A stretch of 64,000 bases of DNA from an uncultured Flavobacteriaceae bacterium (GTDB lineage: Bacteria > Bacteroidota > Bacteroidia > Flavobacteriales > Flavobacteriaceae): contig CANNBV010000003.1 in the NCBI GenBank assembly GCA_947502975.1, positions 682,001 to 746,000 of the forward strand. The letters are read 5' to 3'. The notes beneath the pieces were generated by a model. The model did no database searches and was not told the origin of the DNA. It saw only the letters and a list, made by a program, of their open reading frames with translations. Positions 8,291 to 17,100 of the stretch are shown here, piece after piece. The translations under genes and the position numbers were made by a program. How positions within the stretch are numbered: the stretch's first letter is position 1; every line of letters begins with the position of its first letter.

Positions 8291-8317
8291 AGTATGTTTT
8301 TGTTTCTTTAACATACT
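8291..8317 (+). promoter_or_regulatory. Small inverted repeat upstream of the STAND gene
   Basis: AGTATGTT (8291-8298) and AACATACT (8310-8317) are perfect inverted arms around an 11-base loop, 33 bases before the ATG at 8350. It may be an operator or a leader hairpin. In the rest of 8052-8349 I see only AT-rich sequence with no clear gene. Confidence 0.4.
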
Positions 8318-8349
8318 ATATTGTATACTAACAACTTAAACCAAACCTA

Positions 8350-11064
8350 ATGGCTTTTTTATTCTTACAATTAGATGACAATTCATCTACAGAATCAGAA
8401 ATAATAAATTTCCTTAAGTCTAATATTCCAGAAACTGTCCTAGTTAGCATTTTGATAATTGTCTTACTTTTTTACTTGATTGTATGGCTTCAAAAAAACC
8501 GCTCACATCTTTCTAAAACTGCTGATGACATCAGTAATATAAAAGACAAAATTCAAAAGCATTCAAAAATAAATTACAAAAACACTCAGGTTAATAGACC
8601 TGCAAACACATACGTTGAGAATGAGAAAGTTATGAATAAGTTAGCTACTCTGATTATAGAAAACAGAGAAGTTTGTGTTATTGGTTTAGCAGGATCAGGA
8701 AAAACCACAATTGTTAGAAAACTCTGCTATGACAAAAGATTAAATTATTTTGAACATAAGTTTGAAATCGATTTTGAGAGTGTGAATTCACCTATTGACA
8801 AAAAAAAATCTCTAACAAATCCTTTAGATGAAGCAAAGAACATAGTATACGGAAAGTTTATTGCTGATAAAAAAGATTTCAAGGCTAATGGAGGTAATTT
8901 GGAAAATTATTTAAAAAATACATATAGCAAACCTTGTTTACTATTTATAGATAATTATGAACAAATTTCGGCTGATAAAGACTTAGATTCAAAAATAAGA
9001 ATTGAATGTATTCAACCCTTTTTTAATTGTGATAACTTCCATATTGTTATAACAAGCAGAGAAAGAGTTAGTGGGTTTAAATCCTTTAATCTAGTTGAAT
9101 TAGAAAATATACCTCTAAATAATCTCGATATAATCGAAAGTATTCCCTCAAAAGAGCTAACAGATAATTATTCAGCACTAAAGCTATTTTTTCAAATACA
9201 TAATAGAAAAGCGGATGAAGGAAAAACAAAAAAAAGAACTGAATTTACTCTCGAAGAGAAAAAAACAATTGTGAGACTTTGCCATAAAGTTTCTAACCTT
9301 CCGTTAGGAATAATGTTACTTGCATCTAGAAGTACCGAAATTAATGTTTCTGATATACTCAAAAACCTTAATGAATATTTAAAAGAAGATATTGAAATAT
9401 CTCAAGGAGTCCATAAAAGACAATGGAATTTATACAATACTATTTTATGGAGTTTTAACTTGCTTGATGAAGATGAACAAAGATTTTTTGTTCACTTAAC
9501 TTTTTATAGCAATAGTACATTAATGAAAAATATTCCTAAATGGATAAACCATAATTCTAAAGATGAAACTGATAAGCTTGTAAAAAAGTTATATGATAAA
9601 AGTCTAATTAATTGTACGGTAAACCCTCAGCAACAAATGGAGAGGTATGAAGCATATTATATAACTCGAGAAATGTTTTCTGAGAAAATGGAAGATGAAA
9701 ATATATCATTTAACATTGAGTATTGTGAGGCTATTTGTAGAAGAGCTTCAGATAGATTGTCAGAATTAGAATCAATTATTTTTCAACCTCAAAGTGAAAT
9801 TATTAATTATAATATTATTGTCACTGAAATACGCTTAGAATTAGAAAATATTTTGTTTTTTATAAAATGGAGCTCTGATTACAGAGAAAATTTGGCCGTG
9901 GATTTACTTGTACGTATTGAGTATATTTTAAATGAAATAGGACCATATCTCATTTTAGATAATTTATTTGCCCCGCTTTTGAGCCACTTTAATTCTGGTG
10001 ATAATAGAGCCAGACTATTATTAGCAAAAGCAAGGTATACTAAAAGTACAGACGAAAGAATGAAAGCTGAAGAGTATATAGATGAGGCATTATCAATATT
10101 AAAAAATGAGCCTGTAAATAGTTTTAGAGGAAATGCTTTTAGTGTAGCCACATTCTTATACGGAGAATTAGGAAAATATGATAAGCGAAAAGCAATTATA
10201 GATGAAGTTCTAGCTTACTCTGAGACACAGAAAAAGGCTATCTCTAAATTAAACTTAGGTATAATAATAAGTGAAAATGGACGCCACTTCGAAAAAGCTG
10301 GTAACATAAAACAAGCAACAAATAATTTTGAACTTGCAATTAAAATGTTAGATAGTTACAATATCCAACTTGCGAAAACATTAAACTATACTGCTATGTT
10401 CTATTGGAGAATAGGTAATAGTGAAAGAGCCAGAAAACATTGGTACGAATCAATGTTCAGATATTCAAATTTAGGAGAAAATCGAATGATCTTAGGTATT
10501 AAAACGAACTTAGGGCTTCTTTTTGCTGATACAAAAGATGATATTGAAGAAGGGTTAAAACTTACTCTAGAAGCTTCAAAATATCTAGAAAAAGAAGGCC
10601 CTTATGGTTGGTTTCAAGTAAATATACTAAGCCAAGGTAGACTAATTAGCAGAAAAGCCACTACTCAAAATGATTATGATTCAGCAAAAGAACTTTTATT
10701 AAAGAGTAATAAAAATCTAGAGAAACTTAAATGGGCAGAATCGATTGCTTTATGTCTAACTGAGCTTGCTGAATTAAATTTTAAATTTGGAAAGTACAAA
10801 ATAGCATGTGAATGGTCTGAAAAAGCCATTGAAAAATGCAAAAAAAATAGTATGGATAAATCAATGCGTTACTTTAGAAGCTTAATGTTGAATGCGTTGG
10901 CTAATTATAAATTAAATAATTTACTTGAGTCGCAAAATTCTGCGATAGAAGCAAAAAAAATAATAAAAGAAGTTGAAAATAATCAATGGTTAAATTATGA
11001 TATTTGTAGTTCAAATTTTAAGGAATTAAATCAACTAAATTATGAATTCAGAGAAGAAAAATAA
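8350..11064 (+). CDS. STAND-type (NB-ARC-like) NTPase with N-terminal membrane segment and C-terminal TPR-like repeats
   Basis: This protein has 904 aa. A hydrophobic helix at about 29-46 suggests membrane anchoring. The NTPase shows a P-loop GLAGSGKTT (112-120, Lys118), Walker B LLFIDNYEQ (197-205), a sensor-type VITSRERV (233-240) and the GxP-region phrase LPLGIMLLAS near 317. These together mark NB-ARC/STAND signal ATPases. From about residue 540 helical hairpins of TPR type run to the end and would act as the sensing part. In bacteria such proteins are often defence or signalling switches in which ligand binding triggers oligomerisation. The next gene overlaps it by 23 bases. The effector is not obvious: it could be the membrane segment or the partner protein. 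Confidence 0.85.
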   Translation: MAFLFLQLDDNSSTESEIINFLKSNIPETVLVSILIIVLLFYLIVWLQKNRSHLSKTADDISNIKDKIQKHSKINYKNTQVNRPANTYVENEKVMNKLATLIIENREVCVIGLAGSGKTTIVRKLCYDKRLNYFEHKFEIDFESVNSPIDKKKSLTNPLDEAKNIVYGKFIADKKDFKANGGNLENYLKNTYSKPCLLFIDNYEQISADKDLDSKIRIECIQPFFNCDNFHIVITSRERVSGFKSFNLVELENIPLNNLDIIESIPSKELTDNYSALKLFFQIHNRKADEGKTKKRTEFTLEEKKTIVRLCHKVSNLPLGIMLLASRSTEINVSDILKNLNEYLKEDIEISQGVHKRQWNLYNTILWSFNLLDEDEQRFFVHLTFYSNSTLMKNIPKWINHNSKDETDKLVKKLYDKSLINCTVNPQQQMERYEAYYITREMFSEKMEDENISFNIEYCEAICRRASDRLSELESIIFQPQSEIINYNIIVTEIRLELENILFFIKWSSDYRENLAVDLLVRIEYILNEIGPYLILDNLFAPLLSHFNSGDNRARLLLAKARYTKSTDERMKAEEYIDEALSILKNEPVNSFRGNAFSVATFLYGELGKYDKRKAIIDEVLAYSETQKKAISKLNLGIIISENGRHFEKAGNIKQATNNFELAIKMLDSYNIQLAKTLNYTAMFYWRIGNSERARKHWYESMFRYSNLGENRMILGIKTNLGLLFADTKDDIEEGLKLTLEASKYLEKEGPYGWFQVNILSQGRLISRKATTQNDYDSAKELLLKSNKNLEKLKWAESIALCLTELAELNFKFGKYKIACEWSEKAIEKCKKNSMDKSMRYFRSLMLNALANYKLNNLLESQNSAIEAKKIIKEVENNQWLNYDICSSNFKELNQLNYEFREEK

Positions 11065-11665
11065 CCTTATTTTATATCCTTGGAAAGAGTTATTAAATAA
11101 CATTGATAATTTCTACCTTTTTGGCTATGGAAGCCTTATCAATGAGTATTCATATTCAGTCGATATGAAAAAATCAAACGGTTTAATTCCTGTTATTGGT
11201 TATGGCGTTAAAAGAATATTAAATTACGATCCTGATGAAATAGTTAGAAGTCGCCCTCTATATCAAGACCCTGAGAGGGGTGAAAAATATTTTGCTGCCT
11301 TTAATGTTGAGTATACAGCAAATGAAAAAGACAAGGTCAATGGAGTATTGAGAAAAATTGAAAAAAGCGATTTTGCTTCTTTTATTGCTAGAGAACGAGG
11401 GTACTCAATGGTAAAAATAAAATGTACTTCTTTTGAAAAAGAAAGTAATGAAACTTTTGAGGCTTTTACCCTTTGCGCACCAGAATTTTTTGAAAATAGA
11501 AAATTAATAAATAATCAACTTCTTCCTAATGTACCTTACTACAAAATCTGTCGGGAGGGCGCCTCACAAATTTCTGAAGAATTTTTACAGATGTGGTTAG
11601 AAACTTCTTTTTTAGGTGATGGTAGAAATGTCATGGAATGGGAAAAAGAAGAGGATATTTATTAG
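11042..11665 (+). CDS. Gamma-glutamylcyclotransferase-like (GGCT/AIG2) protein
   Basis: This protein has 207 aa. The N-terminal FGYGSLIN (27-34) is the GGCT-fold signature loop. A candidate catalytic acid is Glu118 in ARERGYSMV, where the family places its glutamate before the conserved Tyr. The fold releases 5-oxoproline from gamma-glutamyl amines or peptides, and relatives act on other small amides. The ATG lies inside the end of the STAND gene (23-base overlap, different frame), so translation is probably coupled and the two proteins probably work together. A GGCT-like enzyme as partner of a STAND NTPase is not an arrangement I know. Confidence 0.8.
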   Translation: MNSEKKNNLILYPWKELLNNIDNFYLFGYGSLINEYSYSVDMKKSNGLIPVIGYGVKRILNYDPDEIVRSRPLYQDPERGEKYFAAFNVEYTANEKDKVNGVLRKIEKSDFASFIARERGYSMVKIKCTSFEKESNETFEAFTLCAPEFFENRKLINNQLLPNVPYYKICREGASQISEEFLQMWLETSFLGDGRNVMEWEKEEDIY

Positions 11666-11873
11666 TATTCCTGTTTATTATACAAGGTGTAATTATCTTA
11701 ACTATTTTAAGTTTACAAAATTTCTTTAATAAAAATATTTTAAACTAGTAGATGTTTACACTAATGCCTTTTTTAGTTCGTAGCTAGTAGCACTAATTAT
11801 TTGGGCTTGCAACTAAAAGTTGGTCAATTTTTTTTAAGATATATCCTATATTTTAATTTGATGTAGTTTGTGA

Positions 11874-11895
11874 TAGTTACTTTCCAATACAAAAA
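11874..11895. repeat. Exact 22-bp copy of the mnmE 3' end (att-like)
   Basis: The 22 bases are identical to 54345-54366, which contain the last five codons and stop of mnmE (coding strand TTTTGTATTGGAAAGTAA). Eight more bases (TAGTTTGT) match on the left after a 2-base mismatch. The orientation is direct. The repeat marks the left edge of the 42-kb segment that holds the giant-protein locus, and it overlaps the start of repeat copy 2. Confidence 0.75.
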
Positions 11896-12349
11896 GTAAC
11901 TATTCTTTATTTATAGACATTTAAATGTATAGAGTACAAAAACAGTACAATTATTATACAAATGAATAAAAATAAATTAAAGCTATCCTCCTATCATTGA
12001 CAATCAAAAAAAGAGCAGAAATTATGATATTTAAGCCCATCTTAATAATCCTTAAATTTATAAAGTCAAGGGTTGTACATGTAAGCTTTTTACATATTTT
12101 TTTTAAAAAACAAATGCCTTGCAGTATTTACTATAGCAGTGAAATTTATTTATTATTTGTATTAGATAGAATATTATTAATATTTTAAAAGCAAATAAAT
12201 AATTATTACCGCTATCATAAAAACAAAAATAAAGTCATATAACTTTTCTAATATACTATGAATGCTTATTCTTTTAAATTTCATCTGGAAAATCTTAATA
12301 CTAGTTAAAAACTAATTAATATAAAAAATCAATTATCTGTACACCTTAA
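11877..12349. repeat. Noncoding direct repeat, copy 2 (~470 bp)
   Basis: This is the partner of 7583-8051 in direct orientation. The copies share long runs around TATCATTGACAATC, AGTCAAGGGTTGTAC and ACTATGAATGCTTATTC, with scattered substitutions and small indels. A 63-codon frame at 11997-12188 exists only in this copy and is interrupted after 11 codons in copy 1, so I do not call it a gene. The first 18 bases coincide with the mnmE-end repeat. Confidence 0.85.
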
Positions 12350-12536
12350 GTACTTCAAAAAATTCATCTTGATTTTGAAGTTGATTGACTAAATCATTTT
12401 CTTTTTTTTGTTCAATTTTTTCTTCAAACCAATCAATCAATTGACTTGCATTCAATTCTTTTGATGCTTCTTTAGCTAACTTAATGATTTCACAGCGTTC
12501 CTTAAAATTGAAATTAAATCTTGTTTTCATTTTCAT
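12333..12536 (-). CDS. Small hypothetical protein
   Basis: This reading frame codes for 67 aa and begins MKMKTRFNFNFKERCEIIK. It is highly charged and predicted mostly helical, with no signal peptide. I do not recognise it. Its last five codons and stop lie in the end of repeat copy 2. A terminator-like hairpin at 12594-12632 lies just upstream, so it would need its own promoter within the few dozen bases between. It could be a small regulator or a chance frame. Confidence 0.4.
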   Translation of the reverse strand: MKMKTRFNFNFKERCEIIKLAKEASKELNASQLIDWFEEKIEQKKENDLVNQLQNQDEFFEVLKVYR

Positions 12537-12593
12537 TAAAATTAATTTGAAAGTTGATATTTACTTTAATACTGCTTTTACTAAATAAATAAT

Positions 12594-12632
12594 TTTAAAA
12601 AGCCCCGAGCATCCCAAATCTAACTCGGGGCA
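12594..12632 (-). terminator. Rho-independent terminator-like hairpin (distal)
   Basis: An 8-bp GC-rich stem GCCCCGAG/CTCGGGGC (12602-12609 and 12624-12631) is followed on the minus strand by TTTTTAAAA. It is the third hairpin downstream of the T9SS gene at 13070. Confidence 0.7.
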
Positions 12633-12700
12633 TCACTATTAAAAAACCCTAACAGGATTATTAGCACTAACCAACCAAAGCGTGCTAATCTTTTTAAATT
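12596..12700. repeat. ~100-bp imperfect repeat, copy A
   Basis: It aligns with 12953-13050. Each copy is a terminator hairpin followed by AAAACCC, GGATTATTA, then an inverted pair (here ATTAGCAC and GTGCTAAT). The duplication suggests that a transcription unit ending in this element was once present twice. The remainder of 12537-13069 holds only a third hairpin (12801-12840) and no gene. Confidence 0.65.
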
Positions 12701-12800
12701 ATAATACAAAACAACAACTATATATTTAAAAAGTAAATTAGAGGCAGTACGTATTTTTTAAGCCCCACTACCTATAAAACCCAATATAGGTTGTTTATTT

Positions 12801-12840
12801 TAAGCAAAAGCCTTCTTAGTTTTCACCAGAAGGCTTAATT
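12801..12840 (-). terminator. Terminator-like hairpin (middle)
   Basis: AAGCCTTCT (12808-12816) pairs perfectly with AGAAGGCTT (12828-12836). The minus-strand side continues with TTTGCTTAA, a weak U-tract. Confidence 0.6.
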
Positions 12841-12950
12841 ACAATGATTACACCCCTTTCGTAATAATCATTGCTTGTCAACAATAACAGATAATACTTT
12901 AATAGGTTTATAAACAACACCATTCTTTAAATAAGTAATTCTAATTATTC

Positions 12951-12986
12951 TTAAAAAGCCCTGAGTATCTATTAGAACTCAGGGCT
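12951..12986 (-). terminator. Terminator for the T9SS gene at 13070
   Basis: A 10-bp stem AGCCCTGAGT/ACTCAGGGCT (12957-12966 and 12977-12986) is followed on the minus strand by TTTTTAAG. It lies about 85 bases after the stop codon at 13070. Confidence 0.75.
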
Positions 12987-13050
12987 ACCTATAAAAACCC
13001 AGAGGGATTATTAACACTAATCAACCAGAAGCAGTGCTAATACCTTTAAT
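12953..13050. repeat. ~100-bp imperfect repeat, copy B
   Basis: This is the partner of 12596-12700, with the same order of hairpin, AAAACCC, GGATTATTA and the inverted pair AACACT/AGTGCT. It lies directly behind the T9SS gene's stop. Confidence 0.65.
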
Positions 13051-13069
13051 GCTCTTACTCTTCTATTAT

Positions 13070-13897
13070 TTACTCTTTAACCAATCGGATGGTTTTTTGA
13101 CCATTACTACTAAAGAGATTTACAAAATATACGGCAGATTCTAAATCACTAACATCCAATGTTTCGAAATTTTCGTCCAATCTTTTTACCAACTGCCCCG
13201 TCATTGTATATATTTCTACACCTATTAATTGACTGATATCTCCCTTTATATAAACCTTATCACTTGCCGGATTTGGATATAAACGTAATGCATTTAAGCT
13301 AGCAATATCTGTATTACTTAAAGTTGAACAATTATAAGTAAATGTTGTAGATGGTGTATTACTATCGTAGCGCTCTACCCCTACAAAGGTTGGAAAAGCT
13401 TGTGATGTAAAGTTGTTATCAAATTGTCTATCAGTCATATCGGTATCTGTAGGTTCTGGATCTGATGTGTTGTCCCACAGCCTTATACAATCGTTCTTCC
13501 CATCACTTAGGGTAAAGGTTAATAATAATACTGGTACACCATCTGTAAAAAATGGTGTTTTTATATTTGTACCTCCTGCGTTATCTGCCCAAGAGAAAAA
13601 CTCTTCTGTTGGGGCAGCTCCTGGTTTATGTATACTAAAGAACTCAGCAGTATACGGTATTCCTGATGGACTTGTATGCGTAAAGGTTCTTGGAGCATCT
13701 AAGGCACTAACAGCTATTGATATTCTTGATCCTGCTGTATTATGAACCATTTCATTTGGCGAAAAGTTTGGTGTTGCCCATACCTCATAGTGGTTTTCGG
13801 TGGCATTCCATTCCAGAGCATACGTAAGAGTCTGGGCTTTTATTATTGCTGTACCAGACAGTAATAGGATTAGTAATAAATGTAGATTTCGTTTCAT
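13070..13897 (-). CDS. Secreted protein with T9SS type A sorting domain
   Basis: This protein has 275 aa. The signal peptide MKRNLHLLLILLLSGTAIIKAQ is followed by a ~180-residue beta-rich domain (YALEWNATENHYEVWATPNF near the mature start). The last ~75 residues form a Por-secretion C-terminal domain: LRLYPNPASDKVYIKGD, then YTMTGQLVKRL and SAVYFVNLFSSNGQKTIRLVKE (given here in pieces). It should cross the outer membrane by the type IX machinery and lose the tail. The function of the N-terminal domain is unknown. It is the last gene of the giant-protein locus and has its own copy of the locus promoter box. Confidence 0.85.
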   Translation of the reverse strand: MKRNLHLLLILLLSGTAIIKAQTLTYALEWNATENHYEVWATPNFSPNEMVHNTAGSRISIAVSALDAPRTFTHTSPSGIPYTAEFFSIHKPGAAPTEEFFSWADNAGGTNIKTPFFTDGVPVLLLTFTLSDGKNDCIRLWDNTSDPEPTDTDMTDRQFDNNFTSQAFPTFVGVERYDSNTPSTTFTYNCSTLSNTDIASLNALRLYPNPASDKVYIKGDISQLIGVEIYTMTGQLVKRLDENFETLDVSDLESAVYFVNLFSSNGQKTIRLVKE

Positions 13898-13979
13898 GAT
13901 AACTCTCTGATTTTTGTATTAATAAGTATATGTTATGTTTAATTATTTGATTGCAATGTACTTTGATAGGTTACTTATT

Positions 13980-14022
13980 AAAATAAGAGCCATCTCGTAA
14001 TTATTACGTACTGGTACGTATA
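13980..14022 (-). promoter_or_regulatory. Locus promoter box (a), for the T9SS gene at 13070
   Basis: On the minus strand TATACGTACCAGTACGTA (14022-14005) is followed by 15 bases and CTCTTATTTT (13989-13980). This is the most symmetrical of the seven copies: 7 of 8 base pairs of a 16-base palindrome match. It lies 83 bases before the ATG, against 51-56 at the others. Confidence 0.8.
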
Positions 14023-14070
14023 AATTAAGTGTTATCACCTTAATCCTATTTTTAACAGCTCTTTATTGCA

Positions 14071-14106
14071 TAGAAAAAGCCCCAAATTTTGTGAAATTTG
14101 GGGCTT
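14071..14106 (-). terminator. Strong terminator of the 3894-aa giant gene
   Basis: A 13-bp perfect stem (14077-14089 with 14094-14106, core AAGCCCCAAATTT) and 4-base loop are followed by TTTTTC on the minus strand, about 50 bases after the giant gene's stop. Confidence 0.9.
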
Positions 14107-14153
14107 ATCTATACTAATTACTCTTATACGAAATTACACAAAAGTAAATTGCA

Positions 14154-17100
14154 TTAATGCTTAACAGGGTAAGTAATAAATGTAGATGCTTTCTCTAACT
14201 TATCATTTATCTCTATATATTCTACCGTTATTGTTTTTGGTGTTTTCTCAACTTCTTTTGTTGTCAAAGATTTAGATGTTGTACCTCCTATTGGCAACTG
14301 TGTGGTATAGCCTGAAAAAGATAAACTAAACCCTGTGTTTCCTGGGTGGGTATACATCATGGTTTGCAATTGGGTAAAATCGCCTCCCGCACTGTAAAGC
14401 ACCTTGCCATCCATATCTAAATCTTCATTATAATAGCCTTCTATTCCTGTATAACTTAAGCTGAATGCTGCATTGCCTGGTTCTGAATATAGTTTTGTAG
14501 ATAGCTTTCCTGAATCTCCTGTCCCCGAAACATTAACAAAACCATTGCCATCTGCATCTCCTGCCAACATAGCCATAGGTCCTGCGCCTGTAAACGATAA
14601 ATCTATCTGAGCATTAATACCATAAGTTGGTACACTTCCATCGGTAAAATCTACCTCTGTTGGCGAAACACTTAAAGCTACTGTGTTAGCACTCATAATA
14701 CCTAAATGATTACGGTGTTTTACCACCACATAATAATCGCCTGCTGGTACATTATCAAAACGAACATCTGGAATCTTCTCAAAATATTCTTCTGATTGGA
14801 TAGTACCATCACGTTGTAATATTGCTGATTTTCCGGCTACGACTATCGTTGGGTCGCTTACATCTCTTAACTCTACCCAAATCCAATCTACCATGGCTCT
14901 ACTTCCTGCAACATTAAGTACCGAACCTCCTTGCAACATGTCAGCATAAGGGCTAGTTATTGGGATTAAATCATTAACTCGTAAATCGTCACGCATTAAG
15001 TTTTCTTCTCCTAAATTTGGTTTTAATGAAGCTCCTTGCAAATATACTTTTGGAGAAACTACAACAAAATCAGAACAATCCTTAGTATCTCCTGTAATAA
15101 ACCAACCATAATCATCTATAAGGGCTTGTCTAGCGCTTTCCCCATCGCAATAAATCAATGGTGATGAATTAAGTGATATGAAGCTTGTATTGGATGATTG
15201 TGGAATATCATCTACACCATCTCCAGCTCCTCCATCACTTGTATCTTCTGCCCAACCTATCAATGTAGCATCATAATTACTGCGATCTAGGTTAGTTTGG
15301 ACAAATATACCATTAAACGATGTGTTAATGCTCGATAAATCCCAATTGCTAAGACTTTGATTAAAATTACTAGCAGCATTAAACATGAATGCCATATTAG
15401 AAACATTGGAAACATCCCAATCATTTAAATCTTGATTAAAATTTTCCGCAAACTCAAACATACCTAGCATATTCAACACATTACCAGTCTGCCAATTATT
15501 AAGAGGTTGATTAAATGCAAGAGCCGCACTAAACATACCTTCCATATTCTTAACATTAGAGACATCCCAATCATTTAAATCTTGATTAAACTTGTCACTA
15601 GTACTGAACATCCGCTCCATTTCGATGACATTAGAGACATTCCAATCTGCTAAGGGTTGGTTAAAATTAAAAGTTCTTCTAAACATATAAGCCATACTAG
15701 TAACATTGGAAACATTCCAGTTTTCTATAGATTGATTAAATACAAAAGCTCCTGAAAACATAGATGACATAAGTTCTACATTACCAACATTCCAATTGCC
15801 AATGGCTTGGTTAAATGAGGATGCGTCTAAAAACAATTCTTCCATGTTTATAATATTAGATGTGTCCCAGTTATTAAAAGCACTAGTACCTACAAGAGAA
15901 TTACATGATTGAAACATAGCTTTCATACTTGTTACCTGAGATAGGTTTGGTGTATCTGTAGCAGTAACGTCTAAATTTTCACAGAAGGCAAAGGCCTCTT
16001 CCATGGAGCTCCACTGGATATTACCCCACTGACTTATTTCTACTATTTTTTCTAAAATAGCAGCTGATGTGTCTAGTTCTGGACCGGATCCAGAATCTAT
16101 ATAAGGCGCAATACGCACTCTTGGGAAAATTCCTTTTATGGCTATGGTTTTTACACCACCGTTACCATCTGTTAACGCATAATCATGGGTTAAAGCTTCG
16201 GTAGTTATTTGCACTGGCGACCCATCTCCCCAATCTATTTGGTAATAATAGGTTTCACCTTCTACTATTGGGAATGTGAATTCTAAATCATCATCTTCTA
16301 ATTGCCATTTGGTAATAAAGGCTTCTTCTCCTGAACATTGTGCGTTTTGGCCACCATCGGTCATATTCCAACCATACATAATCTCTAAATCATTTCTGGC
16401 GTCTTCAGCAAAACAATATTGATTACTACCTCCTGAAAAGGTAGCATTTTGTGGTATTTGTGCCTCATCTACATCTAAAGTTGCCCAACCGATTAAAGTG
16501 TTGTCATAGTTTTCTATAGATAATTGCGCCGATGTTAACATATTAGAAGCATTAGATAAACTGGAAATATCCCAAGCTCCTAAATTTTGATTAAAGGCTC
16601 CTGCTCCCAAAAACATACTAGACATATTAGAGACTTTAGACACATTCCAATTACCTATATCTTGATTGAAGGTTTCTGCTCCAAAAAACATACTGGACAT
16701 ATTGGATACATTAGAAACATCCCACTGGTCTAATGGCTGATTAAATAATATAGCGCTAATAAACATGTCTTTCATGTTGGTAACATTAGATACATCCCAA
16801 TCGTTAAAAGCAGATGTGCCAACTAGTTTTTCACACCCTGCAAACATAAGTTCCATAGAAGATACGTTAGACAAGTTTGGTGTGTCTGTAGCTGTAATAT
16901 CTAAATTTTGGCACAGAAAAAATGCTTCTTCCATAGTATTCCATGATGGGTTTTCTCCCCATTCCATGACCTCTAAAATATTGGATTCGCTACCTGTATT
17001 ACCGAATTTAATAGATTCTATTCTACCTATAACTGTTATAATATAATCGTCTCTAACCTCGCTATATTGATGTGTAGGGTTGTTGTTAGAAACAGAGTCT

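Noticed and set aside
8291-8317. Transcription terminator before the STAND gene
   Set aside because: The 8-bp stem is AT-rich and no U-tract follows, so I list it only as a possible regulatory hairpin.
11997-12188. A 63-codon open frame in repeat copy 2
   Set aside because: The matching frame in copy 1 stops after 11 codons, and the rest of the repeat is conserved equally, so protein coding is not supported.
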